The notes below the pieces were generated by a model. The model saw only the letters and a program-made list of their open reading frames with translations. It had not been told where the DNA came from and made no database searches. A stretch of 64,000 nucleotides of DNA from Undaria pinnatifida (lineage: Eukaryota > Sar > Phaeophyceae > Laminariales > Alariaceae). This document shows positions 47,901 to 57,522 of the stretch, in pieces; position 1 is the first letter of the stretch; each line of letters begins with the position of its first letter. Where the stretch lies: contig JABAKD010000001.1 in the NCBI GenBank assembly GCA_012845835.1, positions 11,987,501 to 12,051,500 of the forward strand, written 5' to 3'. A program made the position numbers and the translations under genes.

Positions 47901-48870
47901 CGTTCAAGAAGGGAGTGCGCTACAGCAGCACTGCAGTTAATGGCCGAAGATAAGATAATTACTCGGTAGTTGTTTAAAAAAATATCTCAGAAGGTCAAAC
48001 AGTTGTGGCCAAATCAAATCCTCTTTGCTGTATTTGAAATGGGTGTTCTGTCTCGTAACGTGTGAGCAAAGAACTCGTTTCTCTACGAGGCATCGGCATG
48101 GACACTGGTTCAAGCCGTTGTGCTGGATTTAGATGGGTGTATTTACCAGTTTGATGTCAGGAACACTCACTCACTCACTCACTCGCTGCTACTATTAATA
48201 CTACTGCCGTAGTGGCGATGTGCATCTCTTGTCTCGCACAAGTTCATTCCTTGTGACCACTCTCCGGGATAAACTCGGTACGGACACTAGGCATGCTGGA
48301 TGCCGATGATCGGAATACACGGTTTGGTTTGAAGCACACACACGGCTGTTGGTACCTGGTAACAAGCGTTGACAAGAACTCGGGGTTCTCTATTGACGAT
48401 ACCCTCTGGTCTCATATGTTATCTGTTCTGTTAATAGCCGTAGAGTCCAGCCAAGTGACAGCCCTACGTTCTCTTGTGGGCTTGAAGTTCTAGGAGTTGT
48501 TTTTGGGTAATTTCCGGGCAATTTAGTTGCGTGTGTAACACCTGTTCAAAGTTTTGCTGGTCAACGCACACGGTTGTCCGTCCATCTCCTCTCAACAGCT
48601 ATCCCTTATTCGTGCTCACAGCAACAAGCAACAGCGGCAGTAGTGACGTGGTATCATACCACAATCTCGTCAGAGGAAATTATATCCTGATTTCTGTTGA
48701 CTGACTGATGTTGATCTCTCGGGTATTTACTACAGCTGTTAATCGGTCGATGGGCCAGGGGCCAGGGCGTCAGGGCCCAACAGCCACCATTATTTCCTTT
48801 TTAATCCCCGCAAGAAGTCGTTACACCTGGTATGTATTATCTCATGTCCGTGACACCATAATTTCTTGGT
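47901..48870. other. No recognised gene
   Basis: A short CACT run lies at 48168-48184. A 66-codon frame at 48293-48493 is unrecognised. Confidence 0.3.
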
Positions 48871-48881
48871 TAATTTTTTTT

Positions 48882-48883
48882 AC

Positions 48884-48929
<46 letters not shown>

Positions 48930-49022
48930 CTTGTTGTTGTTCTTGTTGTTCTTGTTGTTGTTGTTGTTGTTGTCGTTGTTGTTGCTGTTGCTGTTGTTGT
49001 TGTTGTTGTTGTTGTTCTTGTT
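48882..49022. repeat. (GTT)n microsatellite
   Basis: About 140 bp of GTT with GTC and GCT interruptions, directly abutting family C copy 2. The Val-, Cys- and Thr-rich frames here are artefacts. Confidence 0.95.
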
Positions 49023-49125
49023 CTCACATTATCTCGCATAAATCAAGTCCGAGGTCACAGGACAGGCTCCAGTCACTCTGGAGCTGAAGAATACCCCAGG
49101 GAAAAAACACAAACAAACCAAAGGT
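49016..49125 (+). repeat. Dispersed repeat family C, copy 2 (5' part)
   Basis: ttctcacattatctcgcata through ggagctgaagaataccccag matches copies 1 and 3, then the similarity stops. Confidence 0.8.
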
Positions 49126-49230
49126 TACTACTCGTACAGTAACTGTCCCTAGACTCTTCAATTTGCGACAGACAGAACGTTCCGACGAGTACAACATTTT
49201 TAATATTAATGACGATATAGCGCATACACT

Positions 49231-49272
49231 ACCGGTCTTGTCATTACAGTATTACAGTATTACAGTATTACA
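49231..49272. repeat. Short 9-bp tandem repeat
   Basis: tattacagt is repeated about four times. Confidence 0.85.
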
Positions 49273-49591
49273 GGCAGTGGGTACCCCGAATTAACGCCGT
49301 TACGATGCAAACCCTTTTGGACGACAGTTTTACTTGAAGTTAGTAAGAACATGGAGGGATGTTGGGTTTTATGGCTCTGAACGAGGTAAGAACACCATGT
49401 GACAAACCGAAACAGGTGCTCTCATCTGTGGTGAGCAATAATGGCTTTGTATGGTACAGCAGGACTTGCCGATCAGACCTCGCCTTGACAATTGGAATAA
49501 GGGATAGCTGTTGAGATGACAAAATTACTTGGATTTAGAATAGGGATAGGTTTTGGGGCGGGGTCAAGTCCCGAATGCTCTTTATTGGGGG

Positions 49592-49684
49592 CCCATTTCA
49601 TTTTAGCACCGTAGTCCCAACATGGGGACAAAACACTTGGAGTTATAATAGGATAATTTTACGGGTTGGAAAAGGGTTGGGGTA
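49592..49684 (+). repeat. Short repeat family E, copy 1
   Basis: cccatttcattttagcaccg, then catggggacaaaacacttgg and ggataattttacgggttgga match 60322-60408. A degenerate MITE-D fragment (tgacaaaattacttggattt, 49518-49565) lies just before it. Confidence 0.65.
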
Positions 49685-49753
49685 CCCACTATCTGTGAAG
49701 CCCCACAAGCCTGATGCTTTCCCACTATCTGTGAAGCCCCACAAGCCTGATGC
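49685..49753. repeat. 36-bp tandem duplication
   Basis: cccactatctgtgaagcccc begins at 49685 and again at 49721, with identical following bases acaagcctgatgc. Confidence 0.95.
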
Positions 49754-50069
49754 CTGCGGAGAAACAAGATGGTTGGAGCGGGATACAAGTTGTACCTGGT
49801 ATACTCGTTGAAGCATTAGAGTGGAACGCTTTCTTATATACTAAGCCTAGCTTGCGCCAATATCCCGGTTTCGTACCGGGTACTCGTATATGTTGAAAGG
49901 ATCATTATTTCTGTCCTTCTGGTGCACGTAATGTGTAAGCGACGTGTTTCGTTATGTTTTCTTTGTTTCCTTTACTATCGGTACTGGAAACGGTGTCATT
50001 TATCCTTTTTCTACTGTAAACCTGTCCCAACAGTCCTTCGTAACGTGGACGTATTTGAACACTATTAGT

Positions 50070-50527
50070 TGTTTTTCTCCCATTAACTCGCATAATCAAG
50101 TCCGTGGTCACAGGACAGGCGCCAGTCACTTCTGGAGCTGAGGAATACCCCAGGGAAAAAACACAAACAACGAAAGATGGTACACGCATATATCACAGCT
50201 GACGCAATTCATGCCTCCACCAGGAACATATATTATAAAAAATGAAAATACACTCCAGCTGTGAGATCGAAGATTTCGTCGAAACTCATCTTTGCAAGCT
50301 GTGTGTGATACTCCGATCGCGCGCATTACGAGTTGTGTGTCCTCATTAAGGATATATCAAAGTGAAATCGGGAGTCAGTCTACGATGTACCAGGTCCATA
50401 CCGGTGCATACGTCTCATTACTCGCGCCTGGAAAAACCGACTTTGCCACCCAAGAAAGACTCCACGTATATATAACACGTAGCATCTATCACTACGCATA
50501 CGCACAACAGACGCAAGTCAATTGGAA
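50070..50527 (+). repeat. Dispersed repeat family C, copy 3 (longest)
   Basis: Same order of blocks as copy 1, with about 100 bp more (50225-50350). Part of that extra stretch (50245-50328) recurs inverted at 54507-54585. Confidence 0.8.
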
Positions 50528-51078
50528 ATGATACACGATGACGATTCGCGATGCTACCAGATACCAGGTACACATTATACTGCTGCATTCGTGAACGCGA
50601 CCTAGATAATGCCAGGATAATGGCAATGAGCTAAATGTAAGATAGAAAACAACCGAAACGCTGCTCTTTCGCGGTGCAGACAAACAAATAAAGGGACGGT
50701 CGCCTAAACACCTCGTTACTAGTGTGGGTGTTGGTTTTGACGGCTTGCGAGACTTTTTCTTGATATCTTCTCGTCTGAGCGACCCACTTAATAGCTTGGG
50801 GTGGTGATCGGTTCCGTACTGCTCACGTGTTGAGATCACGCAATTCACCCTTTTGGGGTCTATATACGATGCAGCGACGACAATAGACGCCAGGGGTGGT
50901 CCTCTGGTGATGTCAGCACGTCGCCGCAGTAGGACCAGGTACCCTACTAGGTACGATGCAGCACGCGTAAGGTGCCACTCCAAAGTTAGGGTCCTCTATT
51001 TATGATACGCCTCGATAGCAAGAAATCGGTTGGTATGGCCGACGCTGCAGTCGTCGCTAGTCTTCACTACCAAAAGTT
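50528..51078. other. No recognised gene
   Basis: One minus-strand frame of 163 codons (50492-50983) overlaps the repeat and has no recognised domain. Confidence 0.3.
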
Positions 51079-51260
51079 GTAGGGGTCCCCCAATAAGGCC
51101 CCGCCTGAGTACGGCGGTATCCCGATATAAGGCGTTCATAATCGCCTGGCGCGACTGGGGAAGTGCCCTCTTTGCCTGGAACGAATGAGGCGGCTTCGCC
51201 CAATAAGGCGGTCATGTTGCTCTATGATAGCACACCACATCCTTGCTGGGGCACCCCTAC
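51079..51260. mobile_element. Small MITE with ~20-bp TIRs
   Basis: gtaggggtcccccaataagg at the left is answered by ccttgctggggcacccctac at the right (17 of 20 matching by inversion). The interior repeats aataaggc and its inverse. TAGGGG ends suggest hAT, but no 8-bp duplication is visible. Confidence 0.55.
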
Positions 51261-51667
51261 TTGACTCTGAAATCTGAGTCCTAATGTCAGGAGGCAGTCA
51301 TTGAAGGGAAAACGTTGAGCGGTCAAGGGTGTAAAAAAGAGATCGTTTCAACTCTAAATCCTAGTAGTTTGGTGCCAGTCAAGATAAATTATTGGAAAAT
51401 TGCCGTCGGTCAAGGGGTCAAAGTGCCGTCTCCTGATGTCGCTGGTCCTGAAGGGGTTAACCTCGGTCATCTGATTGGCCAATTCTCCCGCACGCGTAAA
51501 GCTCATGGCGCATTGCCCCGCTTCGCTGACGCTCACCATGGAAGTATGAGTACAGTAGTAGTACGAGTACGATCGCTTTTGCCTCTTGACTTCGTTCGGC
51601 GGTTTAGCACCTGCTGCTGCTGTATGGCCACCACACCCGTTTGCCTGTTATGGCCGCACGCGCATAT

Positions 51668-51985
51668 TGCGATCGCCCCGGTGGCGTATCAGGTTTTCCT
51701 CGAGCCTGGTACGTATAGGTCAGTTTCGTGAGTTCGAGCCCGCCGAGTGCATACTCGTATAAATTCGTTGGGACTATTTCTTGTGCACAAGTTGACTTGC
51801 GGAAAGCGCGAGAGCGTGAGTTAGCAACACTCGATGAAAAATCGACGAGCAGCGGGACTGCTGAACCCTGTGCGCGATAAATACTGAAGGCAAGAACCGG
51901 GGGGGGAGAAGGGACGACACCTGTGACCACGGCTTGTCCAGAAGCTGGAAAGTAAAAGTGTGAGGAAAATAAATAAATAATAATT
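51668..51985 (+). mobile_element. SINE-A copy 3 (complete)
   Basis: Head with A box tggcgtatcagg (51681-51692) and B box agttcgagccc (51731-51741); body; tail accacggcttgtccagaagc followed by a short aaataaataaataa run. Head-to-tail length about 310 bp. Confidence 0.88.
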
Positions 51986-53149
51986 GCGATAACGCAAATG
52001 AGGATAAGGGCTTACACACGGTTTACCGACAATTGATGCTGTCGAATGAGGGTTTATTTCTTCATTTTGAAAATATTGAGGTTCGTTCCTGGCGAGCGCG
52101 AAAAAAAAAAACACGAACCCCGGACAAAATGTGACGATTCCTAACATTTTGAAATCCTATCAATTTCACGCTTTCTAAAAAGAAAACACGTTGTTTTTTG
52201 TCAGAAATCCTGGGGTCGTGTTTTTTTTCTTTGAAATCTCATACCGGTCCAAATCCGGATTCCTGACAAATGTCACGGTTCTTGAAAACGTCACGTCGTT
52301 TTATTTTTGTTACGATTCCTGACGTGTTTTGTGTGTGTCAGGAACGCGGCCGTGATACGATATGTGTCGTGGTAGTAGTGCATGGTGTAACACGCCTTGT
52401 AGCACTGGAGCCCTACATGAAAAGCATCGTATTCTAGCCTACCTAGGAGCCTGTGTCGATGTGTGTGGCCAATGCTGAAATCGTCGTTTTATGTTCTCTT
52501 TTTCTGCCTTTTCGCCTTGTGAGGGTTGCAGCTATTTAGAATAGTTATTGCGTTATTTCTGGTGCCGAGTGTGGGTATGTGATGTTGTATCATATGATCC
52601 CTGGACACTATTAATTGATGTGCCGCTTTTATGCTCACGTACAATCACTGTACGTAATTGTATAGTTATTTGTGGGTTGTAGGTTATAGGCGAGCCGTTG
52701 AAGGGAGTTTCATCAGGCGCTACTGCTATTAAACACCTGCATGCATAGTTAGTAGTACTGCGTGTAGAAAAAGAATGGAAATATACAAAGTAGAAGAAAA
52801 AAAACACGGTGGTACAGCATAGTCGGCGCGCGGCGCGGCTCCGCAACCCTTGTATTTATAGTAACCGAGAGGGAAACATCAGTGACAAAACCAGCGCCGA
52901 CCACAAGCGGCAGCCGGGGCTTCGTAAGGTATCTTGCGGGTGTGGGTGGTATGGCAGCAATTTGATGGAAATACCCTTTTTTTTTCTCTTGTTTGCTCGT
53001 CATCTCGTCTATATTATCTTCGCAGTTTCCTTTATCTTTCTCCTCCCTAGACTTAATTCAGATTTAGGGTCACTAAGCGGGCTCTACTTCCCCCTCCCCA
53101 CTACGGTACATGCGTATCTGGTTTTTATAGCGAGAAGACTTCAGCCCTT
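51986..53149. other. No recognised gene
   Basis: AT-rich sequence with homopolymer runs and no supportable frame. Confidence 0.3.
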
Positions 53150-53335
53150 CCCTCGTCGACGAAAATTGCACCGTAAAAAGCTGAAAAGTGGGAAATGCTG
53201 GACACTATGCGCGATAGAAGCGAAGGCGCGTCCCAGAGGAGAGGGAAGACATCTACACCTGTGTCCACGGCTTGTCCAGAAGGTCACTGAGGGCAATCCT
53301 TTGACGAGTTGAGCTGAAGAGTGCAAGTAATGTAT
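53150..53335 (+). mobile_element. SINE-A variant, body
   Basis: aaaaagctgaaaagtgggaa, then ctatgcgcgatagaagcgaa and tccacggcttgtccagaagg define the same subfamily as 31072, 44405 and 63860. Confidence 0.65.
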
Positions 53336-53427
53336 CGGCCTTAAGAAGCGGCTTCGGCCGCGGGTTAGAGGCTGATGCATACAACAGTTAGTGTCCGAGC
53401 TTGTGTGGTGGAAGAATGCAGCACGAT

Positions 53428-53590
53428 CCGGTGCCCGTCCCTCTATAGTGCCGGTTGAATTGTGCGTCTTGCCGATATAATGTCGGTGAAATCGCTTGGC
53501 ACGACTAGAACCCGCTATATTTTTTGTAATAGTACCGGTGTCGGTGCTATGCCCGATAGTGCCGGTGTCCGGTATACAGCATTACGTAGC
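53428..53590 (+). repeat. Dispersed repeat family F, fragment 3
   Basis: ctatagtgccggttgaattg, then gtgaaatcgcttggcacgac and gtgccggtgtccggtataca follow 5950-6090 in the same order. Confidence 0.6.
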
Positions 53591-53749
53591 ACATACCAGC
53601 AATATAGGGCGACCACCTGTGCTGCTGCTGCGCGCTCACATTGGAAGGTTTCACACCTCGGTCAGAGACAGACCATGATCTCGAGCATACCTGGTACCGG
53701 TATAGATTATCTACAGAGTAGATGGATCCTGTATCTGCTGCTCTGATAT

Positions 53750-53890
53750 GTTCGGCAGGATCTGTATATATATGGAGTGCAGATCCATTCTTGGAAAAGT
53801 TTGCTATAGATCATGCAGATCGTACGGCTCCCACCCGGTAACTTGAGCTAGACCATACAGATCATACAGATCATACAGATCTTCACTGAA
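53750..53890. repeat. Short CATACAGAT-type repeats
   Basis: catacagatcatacagatca is a 10-bp unit repeated three times at about 53853-53880, with looser gcagatc words upstream. Confidence 0.75.
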
Positions 53891-54189
53891 ATATCTATAT
53901 CACCAAGTCGGGATAGAGCATCTGTCCGAGGTGTGTGACACTGTACCTATCTATGGTATTACACCACCATGTGTTTTTCCCCTATATATGTCGTCCGCCC
54001 TCCCCTCACCTGTTGTACGACTTACAGGATATACTTGATAAACTGACGCCTTTCCTTCGACAGCTGTCAGATTTTGCCCCCCTCATGAATGAGTTTTATA
54101 GTTCCCGCGCACAGACTGATTATCATCACCCTGTTGACCCTGGTACAAAACTACTAGATTTCAAGGGGGGGTCGCCGTTCTATATCCTG

Positions 54190-54490
54190 AGCCGGTCGCC
54201 CCTGTGGCGTGTCGCGTTATCCTCGCGCCTAGTATAGGTCAGTTTCGTGCGTTCGAATCCCCCCGAGTGCATAATTATTGGGGACTTCTTGTTGCGCACA
54301 AATTGACTTGCGGAAAACGCGAGAGCGTGAGTAAGCAACACTCGATGAAACATGGACGAGCAGTGGGATTGATTGCTGAACCCTTTGCGCGATAAAATTG
54401 AAGACAAGAACCGGGGGGGAGAAGGGACGACACCTGTGACCACGGGTTGTCCAGAAGCTGGAAAAAGAAGTGTGCGAAAAAAAACTTCAA
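54190..54490 (+). mobile_element. SINE-A copy 4
   Basis: Diverged head (cccctgtggcgtgtcg; B box cgttcgaatcc), then the family body and the tail cacgggttgtccagaagctg. Confidence 0.82.
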
Positions 54491-54506
54491 GAGGACGCAC
54501 ACCCAG

Positions 54507-54585
54507 TAATACGCGCGATCGGAGTATCACACACAGCTTGCAAAGATGAGTGTCGACGATCTCACTGCTGGAGTGTTTTTTTATT
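54507..54585 (-). repeat. Inverted fragment of family C
   Basis: acgcgcgatcggagtatcac, then agcttgcaaagatgagtgtc matches the reverse complement of 50245-50328. Confidence 0.75.
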
Positions 54586-54944
54586 ATATTATATGCGTTT
54601 GCTAGAAGTAGACCACAGAGCTTGTTTCTCTCTAAGATGTGTGTGTGTGTTTTTTTTTTATGTGAGAACGCACGCACACACGCACGCACGCGGTTTTACG
54701 GTTGTTGGCGGTTACTTGGTGCCGTTGCACGGCCAACGGAGACGCTTTCAACTTCAAGTTTACAGGAGTTGAACCACCGGACTGCTGTTGGGGCTGACAA
54801 ACATGTTCGGTTGATACTACCACCGGTGTTGTTTTTTTGTCTTTACATGACCAGTTGATGAGTGATGTTTCGTGCTCATGACGAGCGAATGTGAGTTTCT
54901 ACCGGTAATACTCACACGGAAAAGAAGAGGTTTTTGCCTGTCGC

Positions 54945-55105
54945 GACTCGTTCCGCAAGTCGAGTCAGGAGGTTTCGAAAACCTCGCGCGGCCATTGGGG
55001 TCTAGTCAGGAGTTTTACGAAATATCACGGGTCGGGTCGGGTCCGATCGGGGCTGACCCGACCCGACCCGACCCGCGACAAGTGACTCGACCCGTTAAAG
55101 GCCTT
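54945..55105 (+). repeat. GGGTC pentamer array, degraded hAT-like terminus
   Basis: gggtcgggtcgggtccgatc is followed by inverted gacccgacccg words and then cgacccgttaaaggccttg, a degenerate version of the gacccgtgaaaagccctg end of the element at 31723-33535. Probably a short internally deleted copy. Confidence 0.65.
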
Positions 55106-55990
55106 GAAAAATGCCGGTTTCGAGCTGTTGGAAGCCGGGTTCTACGACCGAGGTTCAATCGCCCGCCGAAATTGATCTATTTGTTTTTATTTTATTTCTC
55201 CAAACCAACCAACGCAAGCAAATCAACCAAACGCGAACTTTCTTCGGGACATTTGGGAATTTCCCGCTGAGCAAGTTCCTAGCGACCTGTCGACACTTGA
55301 AACTGTCTTTACACATCAGTTTTTTTTTAGGGCATACATACAATCCAGATACACGGTCGTTGTTGATCATCGCGCATCGCGGGGTTTGCCTCCGTACGTG
55401 TTTTTTTTTTCAGGTTGCCACATGGCACGTTCTCAGCGTTAACTTCCAGCAACTGCATCCGTGTAGTGTTGGGATACAACATATAAGGACCAGTACGTTT
55501 TTCATATCGTCACAGCAGTCGGTTGTAGAGTACCCCTTCTCGCCCTTGTTCCTTAAACAACACCGTCAGGGTTCCACCCCACGTATGAAGTCCTCCCTAA
55601 CCCTTGTCTTCTTCTCCTTCCGACCCCCCGACACCCCTCCTTTCCGCCTTCCTCTCCTTCGCAAACCCTTCAGGATTCCGCCGCAATATAAACGTCCTCT
55701 CTTGTAACACTTTTCTTGTTTGACTCTCCTTCTCCCGACCCCCCGCCCCCCCCCCCCCCCCCCCCCGCGCGCGCGCCTGGTTCTTCCACGTTTTTCGCCC
55801 GGTCCCCTCCCCTTCGGCTTTCCGTCCCCTCGCAAATCCTTCGGAAACCCGACCCAAACAGCTTGTCTACTTGGCACGACTCCACATAGGTCGACGGCCG
55901 GCGGTGTGCGCCGAGGGGAGCTCTAATATACCTTTACATCGGGAGGCAATTTCTTACCTTCTAGGGTACTAGACTAGTACCATACGAGCC
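55106..55990. other. Upstream region of the acid phosphatase gene
   Basis: C-rich tracts (55739-55767, 30 bp of C followed by GC repeats) precede the gene. A 198-codon frame at 55111-55707 has no recognised domain and is low in complexity. No promoter element can be assigned. Confidence 0.3.
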
Positions 55991-56269
55991 ATGGTTCTCC
56001 GGCGAGCAGGCGGTGTTGTTAACGGGAGTAGGGATCGGGGCGGAGCCGTGGGTGGAGGCCGGGGTGGGGTCGGAAGGCGTGTTAACATCGGGGGGGTGGC
56101 GGCGAAGGCCCTGGTGGTGTCGTTGGCTCTGGGAGCGGCGACCGCGGTGGTACCGACGCTTCCAGATGGGTACTCGGTGGTCCACGCGCACGTGGTGATG
56201 AGGCATGGCCAGCGGACACGGCTGATCAAAACCCCCGCGCAGGAGTTCGGGCAGAACGACGGAGTTGTG
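55991..56269 (+). CDS. Acid phosphatase exon 1
   Basis: 93 codons, from ATG to DGVV. Contains the hydrophobic segment and RHGQRT. Donor gtgagtgcg. Joins LTPEGEQQCY of exon 2, as expected for the family order. Confidence 0.88.
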
Positions 56270-57481
56270 GTGAGTGCGTAAGGCGGGCGAAACAACTAGG
56301 AATGAGAGTGCGATGATTTTTTGCAAGGGTGAAAAGGTTACGGCGAGGGACGATACAGTAGGGGGAAGCCGGGCAGAGGGTCGAGCTGTTGACTGATGCA
56401 GGGTTTCAACGAAAGCAACGGCGTTTCTTTGAGGGCGTAGTGGAAAATGGGGGATGGATACGGGTGGGTGGCTCGGGGAGAGGGGGGGGGTCGAGTTTGG
56501 CGCTCACGCTGGAGTTTTGGGCGAAATTATGGTGGTACGACAAGGGCTCGTAGCGGAAAGCGGGAAGGCTTGCGGGTTATCCCCGCCTGGCAATTCGAGC
56601 AGGACAACTGCGTTGCGGTGAGGGTGTGTAGGGGGAGATGGGTGCGAGAGGGGGAAATCGATTTGTCTTTGGCGAACTGCTACCGCCGTCGGATCGTGCT
56701 CTGCCCCTGTGACACCTGATCCTCCCTTCATGTTCGCCCCGCTTACGGTCCGACCCGCCTATCTCCCCCTAGCCCTCTCCACCAATCATGCCGTACCTTT
56801 TTTTGGTTCCGAAGTTAGCCCTGAAACCCCTCCCTATACTACTGTAATTCCAAGTATTTTTTGTTTTCGAAAAACGGGTTTCCCGCTGTAAAGGTTTCGA
56901 AAGGTGCCTAAAAATGGCGCGATGTATAATGGTTCAATTGTCCGGGTAAGGGCTGAGAGGGTGTCGAGTTTCGTGTAGTCGCGCGCGTCCGCTGTTTCTC
57001 GCTCTGTCCACCTTCATGCTCGCCACGCGTCTCTCTCCCTCGATCTCCACCCCCCACCCTCACCCACACTCCTCCGCCTCTCCCCGGCTGCGTTTTGTGC
57101 ACGGTAGCTTACCCCCGAAGGAGAGCAGCAATGCTACGAGGTCGGCCAGCAGTTGAACACGCGTTACATGCCGGATACGAACTCCACGGACACGTCTATC
57201 GAAGGCCTCACACTGTGGTATGATGCCGACAGGGTGCAGGTGAGAGGGGGGCCGTGATTCGATACGCTGTACTGGACACATGCTGTAAGGAGGAAGGGAA
57301 ATATTGACCCTTGCGGGGTTTAGGTGGTGGTTATGATGGCGGGTGTTCGGGTAGTGATGGTTGTAGCCATGGGGAGGGGTGTTGTGGAGGTGATTAGTCT
57401 GTTGTTGGTTGGAGAGGTTAAGTTTGTTGTTGCTCTTGCGGGTCATGGTGGCGGTGGTCGGTGGGTATGGAAGTACTTGCG

Positions 57482-57522
<41 letters not shown>

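Noticed and set aside
46985-47970. Repeat-protein genes (several frames of 120-140 codons)
   Set aside because: All three frames are by-products of the 22-bp satellite; no independent coding evidence.
48708-49142. Poly-Val or poly-Cys protein
   Set aside because: Translation of the GTT microsatellite; the same holds for 57324-57630 and 61489-61645.
55111-55707. 198-codon gene upstream of the acid phosphatase
   Set aside because: No domain, low-complexity C-terminus and overlap with C-rich tracts; chance is more likely.
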